Source: Aquipluma nitroreducens (GTDB taxonomy: Bacteria; Bacteroidota; Bacteroidia; Bacteroidales; Prolixibacteraceae). Taken from it: a stretch of DNA of 64,000 nucleotides. The position numbers were made by a program, and so were the translations under genes. Location: NCBI RefSeq assembly GCF_009689585.1, contig NZ_AP018694.1, positions 4,889,501-4,953,500 of the forward strand, written 5' to 3'. Shown in pieces: positions 47,109 to 55,125 of this stretch (within the stretch, counting starts at the first letter, position 1; each line of letters starts with the position of its first letter). Below the pieces are notes generated by a model. That model ran no database searches, was not told the DNA's origin, and saw only the letters and a program-made list of their open reading frames with translations.

Positions 47109-48767
47109 ATGGCAAATAAAAAAGTAAATGCGCTGATTGTAGGTGCCGGTGCCGGTGGAGGAGTGGTTGCCAAGGAACTAAGCACCGCCGGAATGTCGGT
47201 TGTGTTGTTCGAGCAGGGTGGATGGGTTTCTTATGACGACCATACGAATGATGAACTGCATTCGGAGCGTAATCCGGTTTTGGGCAATTCCTGTGGTCCT
47301 GATGACCAGCGGTATAAAAGGGTGAATATTCATGCGGATGGAAGCCGTCATATTGTTCTTCCGAGTGAAGGCGATTACAACAATATTTCAGCTTGTGTTG
47401 GTTCAGGGACAGTTACTTATGGTGCTTTGGCGTGGCGTTATATGCGCGAAGATTTTAAAATGAAAAGCACTTATGGTCATGTTCCCGGATCCACGCTTGA
47501 AGATTGGCCAATTACCTACGACGATCTGGAACCCTGCTACGAAAAGGCTGAATGGGAAATTGGAGTGGCAGGTGACGATTCCCTGAATCCATTTGCAGCT
47601 CCGAGGAAGAAGCCCCAACCAATGCCACCATTCACTCACAATCACGAAGCGGAGATGCTGAATAAGGCCGCGCTAAGATTGGGGTATCATCCGTTTTCTA
47701 TCCCGGTTTTGAGAAATTCAGTTCCATACAATGGTCGTCCGGCTTGTTACCGGATGCGTACCTGTATCGGATATCCATGTCCGGTAGGTGCAAAAGCCGG
47801 AACTCACAATACGGTGATTCCTGTTGCCCTGAAAACCGGGAATTGTGAATTGCGGACAAACTGTATCGTTTCAGAAATCATTGTCGATGATCAGGGTAAA
47901 ATTACGGGTGTCACCTATTTCGATCAGGATAACCGAAAAAAAACCCAATTGGCCGACCTTGTTGTTTTATCGGCTTCGGCCATTGAAACTGCACGTTTAT
48001 TGCTGAATTCAAAATCGAAGTTTTTCCCTTCCGGAATTGGGAATGAAAACGACTGGGTTGGCCGTAATCTGCAGGGACATGCCTATCCGAGTGCAGTTGG
48101 CCTGTTCGAAGATGAGATTTATGATGATGTTGGTCCCGGATCTTCAGTTGCTATTTGCGATTTCAACCATCACAATCCGGGTATTATCGGAGGAGGTTAT
48201 CTGGCAAACTCATTTATTCAAATGCCTTATGCATTTTCAAGAATGCGACCACCCGGAGAAAAACTTTGGGGAAAGCAGCATAAAGAGTTCCAGCGTAAAT
48301 ACTATAAAAAAATGGCCGCTGTTCACGGGCCATACCAGGAAATTCCCAATTTCGATCAGCGTGTGGATATTGATCCTACTGTAAAAGATTTTTGGGGAAT
48401 TCCTGTGCCCCGGCTTTCAGGAAAAACACATGAAGAAGCCATAAAAGGATGCGCTTTTTTGGCAGACAAATCAGAAGAATGGCTAAAAGAGGCCGGTGCT
48501 GTAACGATCTGGAAATCGCTTGGAGTTTCCAACGGAGTAAGTGCCGGACAACATCAGGCAGGAACGTGCCGGATGGGCAATGATCCAAAAACTTCAGTAA
48601 CCGACCGATATGGACGAGTTCATTCTACGTCGAATCTCTTTGTTGCTGATGGCAGTCTGCACGTTACCAATGGCGGATTTAATCCTGCACTGACCATTAT
48701 GGCACTTGGTTATTGGGTCGGTGGCCATATTGCTTCTGAATGGAACAAAGGAAACCGGTTTAAATAA
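47109..48767 (+). CDS. GMC-family flavoprotein dehydrogenase (periplasmic sugar dehydrogenase subunit)
   Basis: A 552-residue GMC oxidoreductase. ALIVGAGAGGGVVAKELS is the FAD-binding motif. A Cys-rich loop CYRMRTCIGYPCPVGAK follows, as in gluconate- and fructose-dehydrogenase-like GMC proteins. The C-terminal GVSAGQHQAGTCRMGND and ADGSLHVTNGGFNPALTIMA contain the catalytic His/Asn region. There is no signal peptide of its own, consistent with hitchhiker export by the subunit 3-like protein. It probably oxidises a sugar hydroxyl, passing electrons to the nine-haem cytochrome six bases downstream. Confidence 0.85.
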   Translation: MANKKVNALIVGAGAGGGVVAKELSTAGMSVVLFEQGGWVSYDDHTNDELHSERNPVLGNSCGPDDQRYKRVNIHADGSRHIVLPSEGDYNNISACVGSGTVTYGALAWRYMREDFKMKSTYGHVPGSTLEDWPITYDDLEPCYEKAEWEIGVAGDDSLNPFAAPRKKPQPMPPFTHNHEAEMLNKAALRLGYHPFSIPVLRNSVPYNGRPACYRMRTCIGYPCPVGAKAGTHNTVIPVALKTGNCELRTNCIVSEIIVDDQGKITGVTYFDQDNRKKTQLADLVVLSASAIETARLLLNSKSKFFPSGIGNENDWVGRNLQGHAYPSAVGLFEDEIYDDVGPGSSVAICDFNHHNPGIIGGGYLANSFIQMPYAFSRMRPPGEKLWGKQHKEFQRKYYKKMAAVHGPYQEIPNFDQRVDIDPTVKDFWGIPVPRLSGKTHEEAIKGCAFLADKSEEWLKEAGAVTIWKSLGVSNGVSAGQHQAGTCRMGNDPKTSVTDRYGRVHSTSNLFVADGSLHVTNGGFNPALTIMALGYWVGGHIASEWNKGNRFK

Positions 48768-48773
48768 TGAATC

Positions 48774-49883
48774 ATGACTGTAAAAAAGAAGATATTTCGC
48801 AAAATTTTGATAATAATTCCTTTATTGATTCTTTTGGTTTTGATCGCGTTTGGATCATTTTATACCTACTGGAATTCTGCTCCTCCTTCAAGAACATGTG
48901 CCTCCTGCCATGAAATTGAAGGTGCGGTAAATATGTTTGCTGAGTCGTACCACCGGAATCTGCGTTGCACCGAATGTCACGGAACAGCCATAAGCAATGG
49001 CATTCATAGTTTAAAGGAAAAGGGATCGATGATCGTGAAGCATGCAAAAAACGAAAACACTGAAGATATCCGACTGAATGAAGATCAGGTTTTGGCAGTG
49101 ACGGATAATTGTGCCCGTTGTCATGCCGATGAAAAGGCCAAATGGCTATCCGGAGGACATTCAGCCCGTTATCAGGATATATTTTTGAACGAAAAACACA
49201 ATCGAACTGAGCAGTTAAATTTCGATTGTCTGCGTTGTCATGGAATGTTTGCAGATATTGACATCAATGGGTTGGTCGAACCGCTTGATAAGAAAGGCCC
49301 ATGGAAGTTTAAGGATAACAAAATGGCAAGTCATCCTGTAATTCCATGTTTGGCTTGCCATCAGGTTCATGCAAAGGGTTCACCTCGAATGAGTCCCAAT
49401 TATTCCAATCCGAAGGATGCTTTTTACCAGCGCAAAGTTACCAACTCAAAAGTAAGTTTTTATAACCGTCAGGATCAGACAAAGGTGCCAGCCGAAGACC
49501 TTCCAAAATTGAAACTTTGGGAAGGAGAGCTACCTGTAGAAGTATCAGACGATGTTCAAATGCGGAATTGTATCCAGTGCCATGCGCCGAATGCCCGCCA
49601 TCAGGCCGGAACGGGTGATGACCTTACACCACGCGGCGTTCACGAAGGACTTTCGTGCATAGATTGTCACGAACTTCATTCGAACGATGCACGACACAGT
49701 TGCAGCAATTGTCATCCGGCAGTTTCTAATTGTAATTTGGATGTCACCAAAATGAATACCAGCTATTTTGATTCCAAAAGTCCAAACAACATTCATTGGG
49801 TTGCTTGTATTGATTGTCATCCGGAAAGGAAGGCCAGAAAAACAAAAAACAAAATAGTCACATCGAAAAATTATCGTTTTTGA
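48774..49883 (+). CDS. Membrane-anchored nine-haem cytochrome c (NapC/NirT-like N-terminus)
   Basis: A 369-residue protein with an uncleaved N-terminal helix (about 8-30) and nine CxxCH haem-binding sites: CASCH, CTECH, CARCH, CLRCH, CLACH, CIQCH, CIDCH, CSNCH and CIDCH. The first two, with the anchor and surrounding residues, recall NapC/NirT quinol dehydrogenases. The remaining seven resemble multihaem nitrite-reductase-type cytochromes. It lies six bases after the GMC subunit. Canonical gluconate dehydrogenases use a three-haem subunit, so this is an unusually large electron acceptor. It could link sugar oxidation to the quinone pool or to a periplasmic acceptor. Confidence 0.87.
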   Translation: MTVKKKIFRKILIIIPLLILLVLIAFGSFYTYWNSAPPSRTCASCHEIEGAVNMFAESYHRNLRCTECHGTAISNGIHSLKEKGSMIVKHAKNENTEDIRLNEDQVLAVTDNCARCHADEKAKWLSGGHSARYQDIFLNEKHNRTEQLNFDCLRCHGMFADIDINGLVEPLDKKGPWKFKDNKMASHPVIPCLACHQVHAKGSPRMSPNYSNPKDAFYQRKVTNSKVSFYNRQDQTKVPAEDLPKLKLWEGELPVEVSDDVQMRNCIQCHAPNARHQAGTGDDLTPRGVHEGLSCIDCHELHSNDARHSCSNCHPAVSNCNLDVTKMNTSYFDSKSPNNIHWVACIDCHPERKARKTKNKIVTSKNYRF

Positions 49884-50024
49884 ATATAATTGAATTGTGC
49901 CATCCAAACAAATACGTAAAGTGATTGAACTTTCAATAAGTTCCCTGGTTAGAAGCAATTTATCTAATTTTGAAATCTCTAAGTGATTGCAATAAGTAAT
50001 TGAACGAATAATTAAATTCTAAAT

Positions 50025-50738
50025 ATGAGTACTTCAGAAAATAGATCTAAGAAATATAAAGTCCTCTTCTTTGATCTGGACCGGACTTTATGGGATTACA
50101 GAGCGAATTCGGAGCAAACATTGAAGGACCTAGTCACAAAACATACTCCAGAATTGGTTGAAAGGTTTGATAAGTTTCTGGCTACATTTTACGATGTAAA
50201 TGAGAGTTTATGGTTGGAATACAGAAATGGCAGGCTCTCTAAAGATAAATTGAGCACTCAACGTTTTATTGATTCATTTAAACGATTAGGAGTCGACGCT
50301 AAACCTTTTGCTGAGGAATTCAGCAATGATTATATCACAGAAAGTCCTAATAAAACCAAGTTATTTCCCAAAACGATCGAGACTCTCGAATATTTAAAAA
50401 ATGCTGGTTATAAAATGTTCCTGTTAACCAATGGTTTTGTCGAAGTCCAAAAAGTTAAAATCAGAGACAGCAATCTGGAACCCTATTTTGAGACCATGAT
50501 AACCTCTGAAGAAGCCGGATACCAAAAGCCAAATGAAAAAATATTTGAGTTTGCACTTCAAATTGTAAAAGCAGAAAAAACCGATTGTTTAATGATAGGT
50601 GACGATTTGGAAAGTGATATTGAAGGGGCTCAGAATTTTGGAATTGATACTGTCTTTTTTAACCCGGCAGGCTTAGTACATGAAAGTGTGCCTACTTTTG
50701 AAATAAAACAATTAGACGAGCTAACTAAGTTGTTGTAG
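50025..50738 (+). CDS. HAD-family noncanonical pyrimidine nucleotidase, YjjG-like
   Basis: A 237-residue HAD hydrolase. FFDLDRTLWDY holds the nucleophile and acid Asp pair, LLTNG is motif II, EEAGYQKPNEKIF carries the motif III Lys, and MIGDDLESDIEGAQNFGIDT is motif IV. The order and spacing match YjjG house-cleaning nucleotidases, which dephosphorylate noncanonical pyrimidine nucleotides. It stands alone, apart from the glycan operons. A -7-like TAATTTTG sits at 49965-49972 without a clear -33 element. Confidence 0.85.
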   Translation: MSTSENRSKKYKVLFFDLDRTLWDYRANSEQTLKDLVTKHTPELVERFDKFLATFYDVNESLWLEYRNGRLSKDKLSTQRFIDSFKRLGVDAKPFAEEFSNDYITESPNKTKLFPKTIETLEYLKNAGYKMFLLTNGFVEVQKVKIRDSNLEPYFETMITSEEAGYQKPNEKIFEFALQIVKAEKTDCLMIGDDLESDIEGAQNFGIDTVFFNPAGLVHESVPTFEIKQLDELTKLL

Positions 50739-50908
50739 GAAAATAGATTTTAAAACGAAGCAAGGATCGACTAAAATCGCCCATATCTCTTCCTTCCATT
50801 TTATTAAAACGACAATCATGTTTGTAAATTGTAAGCATTCGCTGAAGTGCGTCAACTAATTTTGCATGTCAGTCTATAAGTTTGCTTTTTACTTCAAAGA
50901 CAAACGAC

Positions 50909-51274
50909 ATGTATAATGAGAAAAAATTCCGGGCCATCTATGACGAGTTTCTGGCATCGGGCCTGACCATTCGGGATTATTGCGCCAATCAACAAATGAA
51001 TGAGGCTAAGTTCTATTATTGGCAACACAAGCTAAAAGGACTATTGCCACCTAAAAGTGGATTTATCCCGGTGGTTTTTGAGAATGGTGGGCAAGCCCAG
51101 TCGTCGCGGGTTCCAGCCCCGGTGCAGGTACAATCGACAACCTTTTCAACATCGGGAGCCAGACCCCAAACCATCTCCTGTGAGATTAGCTATCCGAATG
51201 GGGTGTGTTTAAAGCTGAACGGTTTGCCCGACCCACAGATATTACGGTCGCTGTTGGTTTTAACGCGCCGGTAG
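50909..51274 (+). CDS. tnpA: IS66-family accessory protein TnpA
   Basis: A 121-residue protein starting at ATG 50909 (an upstream in-frame TTG at 50882 would add nine residues). NEKKFRAIYDEFLASGLTIR and DYCANQQMNEAKFYYWQHKL form the helix-turn-helix start typical of IS66 TnpA, with a proline-rich, low-complexity middle. It ends one base before tnpB. The protein assists transposition; it is not the transposase itself. Confidence 0.88.
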   Translation: MYNEKKFRAIYDEFLASGLTIRDYCANQQMNEAKFYYWQHKLKGLLPPKSGFIPVVFENGGQAQSSRVPAPVQVQSTTFSTSGARPQTISCEISYPNGVCLKLNGLPDPQILRSLLVLTRR

Positions 51275-51275
51275 G

Positions 51276-51635
51276 ATGTTCAGCCTCACTTCGTCAATGC
51301 GGTATTACCTGTATTCGTACCCAACGGATATGCGCCGGAGTTTTTACACCCTGAGCGGAATGGTGACCAACCAGATGGGGCGCAACGTGCAGGACGGGGA
51401 TGTTTATATCTTTATCAACCGCCCGTGTACCAGCATGAAAATCCTGCACTTGGAATGCGGTGGTTTGGTGATCTATCACATGAAACTGGAATCGGGCAGT
51501 TTTAAACTACCGGTTTTTGATGAAAGTACCAATACGTTTCAAGCCAGCTGGCAGGAGTTGATGCTGATGGTACAGGGTACCTCACCGGATGGAAAAATGA
51601 ATAAAAAAAGATGGGAAAAACCTTCGAAACAGTAG
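51276..51635 (+). CDS. tnpB: IS66-family accessory protein TnpB (IS66 Orf2)
   Basis: A 119-residue basic protein. SYPTDMRRSFYTLSGMV and NRPCTSMKILHLECGGLVIY are the conserved IS66 Orf2 motifs (DMRKxxxxL and RRxxxKxLxxDxxG in the family). It is tightly spaced after tnpA, as usual, and 71 bases before tnpC. Required with TnpA for efficient IS66 transposition. Confidence 0.9.
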   Translation: MFSLTSSMRYYLYSYPTDMRRSFYTLSGMVTNQMGRNVQDGDVYIFINRPCTSMKILHLECGGLVIYHMKLESGSFKLPVFDESTNTFQASWQELMLMVQGTSPDGKMNKKRWEKPSKQ

Positions 51636-51706
51636 ATTTTACTTGGTTTTTAACTTGTCTATACGGTTGATATTTAGTATCTTCAAGCCATCAAAAGCAA
51701 GTAAAA

Positions 51707-53389
51707 ATGACAGTTGAAGAAGAGGGTTTTTTACAGCAAATTCTGGAAGAACGTGACCGGCTTTTTAGGGAAACTTCCAGGCTTAAAAGTCAACTTTCCA
51801 ACTTTGAAAACTTCGATTCAGAAAGATCCACTTACCAAAAACAAATTGTCGGAAAAGACCAGCTGATTACCGAAAAAGATCGGGCAATCAGCCAACTGGA
51901 TGAAACAATTAACAAGCTGAAACAACAGATAGAGATGCTCCAGCGAAGGATCTGGGGCAAATCCAGTGAACGGTATATCAATGAGGATCCCCTGCAACGA
52001 AAGCTCGATTTTGAGGGACTTGACCTGCTTCCGGAAGAAAAGGAACTTGCAACCAGTGCCAAAGAGGAGATCGAAAAGTACAAGACCATCCGTGTTATAG
52101 AGGTAAAGGAGAAAAACCATCCGGTACGCAAACCGCTGCCCGAAAGTCTACCGAGAGAAGAAACCCACATTTATCCACAGCACATTGAACTCGAGAATTG
52201 GATAGAACTGGCTCCGGAAATTACAGAAGTTCTGGAACGCGAATCTGCCAGATGGTATGTGCGCCGGATCATCCGCCACAAATATGCGTTGAAAGATAAA
52301 AGCCAGGATGTGGAAAAGCAAATCATTACAGCTCCCATGCCCGTACTTCCCATAGCAAAAAGCTATGCCGGGGCAAGTGTTTTGGCTGATATTATCATCG
52401 ACAAATATGTGAACCATCTTCCTTTCTATCGTCAGATCCAGATGTTCAAACAACAGGGTATATCCATTGCACCTGCAACCATTAACGGCTGGTTTCAGGA
52501 TGTAGCCGACCTGATCAGGCCTACTTATTACCGGTTAAAGGAGCTGGTGCTGGCTTCGGATTATATACAGAGCGATGAAACAACGATCCCGATTATAAAT
52601 AACGAAAAGCACACCACGATAAAAGGATACATCTGGATGATCCGTGCGGTTATGGACAACCTGGTCTTTTTTCATTACGACCACGGTTCCCGGGCACAAA
52701 AGGTCGCACTGCAATTGTTTAAGGATTTTCAAGGCGTAATCCAGACCGATGGTTATGCCGTTTACGATATTTACGAAAACAAAAAGGGCGTTCTGCCCAT
52801 TGGGTGCTGGGCTCATGCCCGGCGTAAATTTGAAGAGGCTTTGGCAGAGGACAAAGTCAGGGCTTCTTATGCGCTGGAGCAAATAGGACTGCTCTATCAG
52901 GTGGAGAGGCAAGCCGATCAGCAGCAACTCTCTTATGACGAGCGCGCCGATCTTCGTTCCCGCTTGGCTTATCCTATTATGGTAGCCTTCGAAAAATGGC
53001 TGCTAAATGAATACCCCAAAGTTTTGCCCAAAGGGCGTATCGGAAAGGCTATCCGCTACACCTATAACATTTACCACAAGTTGACCCGATACCATTTGGA
53101 TGGTCGGTTGAAAATTGACAACAATCTCGGAGAAAATGCTATCCGTCCAATTGCCCTAGGCCGGAAGAATTGGTTGTTCTGTGGAAACCACGATGCAGCC
53201 GAAAATGCAGCAATCATGTATTCCATGCTGGGCTGTTGCAAGGCAAGCGAAGTAAACTTCCGCGAGTGGCTGGTATACTTTCTGAATAACATCCACAATT
53301 ACGATAACGATTACAGCAAGGATCTGGCCGAATTACTTCCACACAACTTCAAACTTCAAAACCAGATTTGTAACAGTTCCATCTCCTAA
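51707..53389 (+). CDS. tnpC: IS66-family transposase TnpC
   Basis: A 560-residue transposase. A long N-terminal coiled coil (about 40-85) ends in QRRIWGKSSERY, the IS66 signature. The DDE triad is visible: Asp290 in YIQSDETTIPI, Asp348 in IQTDGYAVYD and Glu476 in NLGENAIRPIALGRKNW. The C-terminal SMLGCCKASEVNFREWL is the usual IS66 tail. The reading frame is uninterrupted, so the element may still move. Confidence 0.95.
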   Translation: MTVEEEGFLQQILEERDRLFRETSRLKSQLSNFENFDSERSTYQKQIVGKDQLITEKDRAISQLDETINKLKQQIEMLQRRIWGKSSERYINEDPLQRKLDFEGLDLLPEEKELATSAKEEIEKYKTIRVIEVKEKNHPVRKPLPESLPREETHIYPQHIELENWIELAPEITEVLERESARWYVRRIIRHKYALKDKSQDVEKQIITAPMPVLPIAKSYAGASVLADIIIDKYVNHLPFYRQIQMFKQQGISIAPATINGWFQDVADLIRPTYYRLKELVLASDYIQSDETTIPIINNEKHTTIKGYIWMIRAVMDNLVFFHYDHGSRAQKVALQLFKDFQGVIQTDGYAVYDIYENKKGVLPIGCWAHARRKFEEALAEDKVRASYALEQIGLLYQVERQADQQQLSYDERADLRSRLAYPIMVAFEKWLLNEYPKVLPKGRIGKAIRYTYNIYHKLTRYHLDGRLKIDNNLGENAIRPIALGRKNWLFCGNHDAAENAAIMYSMLGCCKASEVNFREWLVYFLNNIHNYDNDYSKDLAELLPHNFKLQNQICNSSIS

Positions 53390-53539
53390 GCCTCTCAAAG
53401 TTCTCCGAACATTTTAGAGAACCTCTGAAAGTGGGTTGCTGGTTTTCTAAGAAAATATAACGGAGTTTACCGAATGCTTACTGTAAATTTTCAGTATAAG
53501 CTAAATCGACTCAATAACAATCATTAAAATTAAATAGTT

Positions 53540-53734
53540 ATGAAAAGAAGCATTGTCTGCCTTTTGTTTAGTTTACTAATTATTTGTAATGCTAATTCTC
53601 AATCTTCGTTTAACGGTCTCGACATGAATATAGGTAATTTATCCCGCTTGTCAAATGCCCAGACTCGTTCTATAAGTCCTGAAAACCTTACTGGTGAAAA
53701 GGGCAAAGGTGGTATGGTGGACACGCCGGAGTAA
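53540..53734 (+). pseudogene. N-terminal remnant of a DUF2961/GH172-family secreted protein
   Basis: A 64-codon frame with signal peptide (MKRSIVCLLFSLLIICNANS) followed by FNGLDMNIGNLSRLSNAQTR and SISPENLTGEKGKGGM. This is the characteristic beginning of DUF2961 (GH172) proteins, which continue for about 350 more residues. Here the frame stops shortly after GKGGM, and the downstream DNA holds a transposase remnant instead. The gene has been cut by insertion or deletion. It shows that the locus once encoded a GH172-type glycosidase. Confidence 0.82.
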
Positions 53735-53829
53735 AAATCACCCTACGCCGGGGATTATTGAACCATTATTGCCGTATATAAGTATATTAAATTCAAATAA
53801 TAAAGGGTTGATCTCGAAAAACGGCGTAA

Positions 53830-54257
53830 GGTGGTCAATTTAGCTGGCGTGTCCAGTTTGACTGCAGCGCCAATACCAAATCTTCACTGCGGAGAATACA
53901 ACGGTTTATGGCGACTTATCTTTTGGATACAGATTTGATTTCCAGATTTATATTCATGTTATTACCTCATAATCCTCCTTCCCGTTTAGCAATGGATAGG
54001 ATAAACTGGAAGTTTGGTCAGTAGAATATCAGTATATTGGTGCTCGCAGTTGTTTATCTCGGAGTTGCTTTCCATTGCTGTTTAGTTTGTTACCCAAATT
54101 TGGCAATTCAAACACCGAAGAACGCATTGAATTGGTTGAACGGTTCATCCGTCTGTTTGGTTCAGAAGCATTGGATTGTTTGACAGCAGATCGTGAGATT
54201 GTTGGAGAACGATGGATTAAATACCTGAATGAACAGCAGATTCGGTATTATTTATGA
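53830..54257 (+). pseudogene. Broken IS4-family transposase remnant
   Basis: From 53830 one frame reads SLRRIQRFMATYLLDTDLIS, then LPHNPPSRLAMDRINWKFGQ, ended by a stop. After it come NISILVLAVVYLGVAF, a frameshift near 54070, and PLLFSLLPKFGNSNTEERIE through LTADREIVGERWIKYLNEQQ. These are consecutive segments of an IS4-type DDE transposase, with the second catalytic Asp region in TADRE. The C-terminal third is missing. It is inactive and lies between the GH172 remnant and the ECF sigma gene. Confidence 0.8.
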
Positions 54258-54296
54258 ACCAACAATTTAAGTTTGAGAGTTTGTAAAAAATAAAGG

Positions 54297-54328
54297 ATTG
54301 AAAGCATCAGATAAATATAATATCTTTG
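54297..54328 (+). promoter_or_regulatory. Bacteroidota-type promoter for the ECF sigma gene
   Basis: TATCTTTG at 54321-54328 matches the -7 consensus TAnnTTTG. ATTG at 54297-54300 lies 20 bases upstream, where TTTG is expected (three of four matches). The predicted transcript would begin a few bases before ATG 54348, leaving a very short leader. This is a consensus match with no experimental support. Confidence 0.5.
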
Positions 54329-54347
54329 GTTCAGGATTTTGAAAGAT

Positions 54348-55001
54348 ATGGCGAATTTGTTAAGTGACAATATAGGTAATCAGCAATTCATTCTTGACGA
54401 ACTTCAAAAGGGGAATGAACGTGCTTTTAACTCTATCTTCAAACAGTATTACAAACCCTTATGCCAATTTTCTTATTCATTTATTAAAGATCAGGACACT
54501 GCCGAAAATCTCATTCAGGATGTGTTTACCAAGCTCTGGGAAAAGCGCGAAAACATAACTAACATTGATAATCTTTTGTCATATATGATGGGAATGGTGC
54601 GTAATCAGAGCATCGACTTTCTGAGAAGAGAGAAAACAAACTCGAAAATCTATAACAAACTCCGGTCAAAAAAATCAGAGAATACTACTGAAGATCAAAT
54701 CTCAAAGAATGAATTTGAGGAAAAATTACTAAAATCAATCATAAATCTTCCTGATAGATGCCGTACAGCCATCGAAATGAGTCGGTTTGATGGTTTTTCA
54801 AATAGGGAGATTGCTCAGAAAATGGAGATTTCAGTAAAGGGTGTTGAAGCTCTGATTGGCAGGTCCCTTAAGCTTTTGAGATCTGAACTTCAGGAATTTT
54901 TGCCTTCAAATTCTAAAAAGAACAAAAAAGGAGGTGGTCTCGTTTTGTTTTCATTGTCTTTATATCGACACACAATTTGGGAAATTCCTTTTATAAGATA
55001 G
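54348..55001 (+). CDS. ECF-type RNA polymerase sigma-70 factor (PUL-associated)
   Basis: A 217-residue sigma factor from ATG 54348 (an in-frame TTG at 54339 is less likely). Region 2 includes FNSIFKQYYKPLCQFSYSFI, DQDTAENLIQDVFTKLWEKR and SYMMGMVRNQSIDFLRREK. Region 4 includes LPDRCRTAIEMSRFDGFSNR and EIAQKMEISVKGVEALIGRS. It belongs to the Bacteroidota ECF group paired with FecR anti-sigma factors and STN-containing SusC receptors, exactly the genes that follow. It should switch on this locus when the receptor meets its glycan. Confidence 0.92.
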   Translation: MANLLSDNIGNQQFILDELQKGNERAFNSIFKQYYKPLCQFSYSFIKDQDTAENLIQDVFTKLWEKRENITNIDNLLSYMMGMVRNQSIDFLRREKTNSKIYNKLRSKKSENTTEDQISKNEFEEKLLKSIINLPDRCRTAIEMSRFDGFSNREIAQKMEISVKGVEALIGRSLKLLRSELQEFLPSNSKKNKKGGGLVLFSLSLYRHTIWEIPFIR

Positions 55002-55125
55002 CAAAGCCTTCTGTCAAATACCTTATAAATACCTACTTATAAATAAATTTCAAATAATTTATATTTTTAAAAGTAATTCAATGTAGGGTTATGCATGTCG
55101 GGATTCGTCTGTTAATTGTAAAACA

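Larger units (their letters stand above)
50823..53489 (+). mobile_element. Complete IS66-family insertion sequence with 8-bp target duplication
   Basis: The element runs from 50831 to 53481 (2651 bp). Its ends are inverted repeats starting GTAAGCATTCG on the left and ending CGAATGCTTAC on the right, in line with the GTAA/TTAC ends of IS66. Identical 8-bp direct repeats TGTAAATT flank it (50823-50830 and 53482-53489), the normal IS66 duplication size. All three usual genes (tnpA, tnpB, tnpC) are intact. It inserted between the YjjG-like gene and the DUF2961 remnant. Exact duplications suggest a recent insertion. Confidence 0.93.

Noticed and set aside
49545-49958. 137-codon minus-strand frame over the cytochrome C-terminus
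   Set aside because: It is antisense to several CxxCH motifs; its sequence is explained as the complement of that gene.
51294-53298. Several minus-strand frames within the IS66 genes
   Set aside because: They are antisense to intact tnpB and tnpC and carry no IS or passenger-gene motifs.
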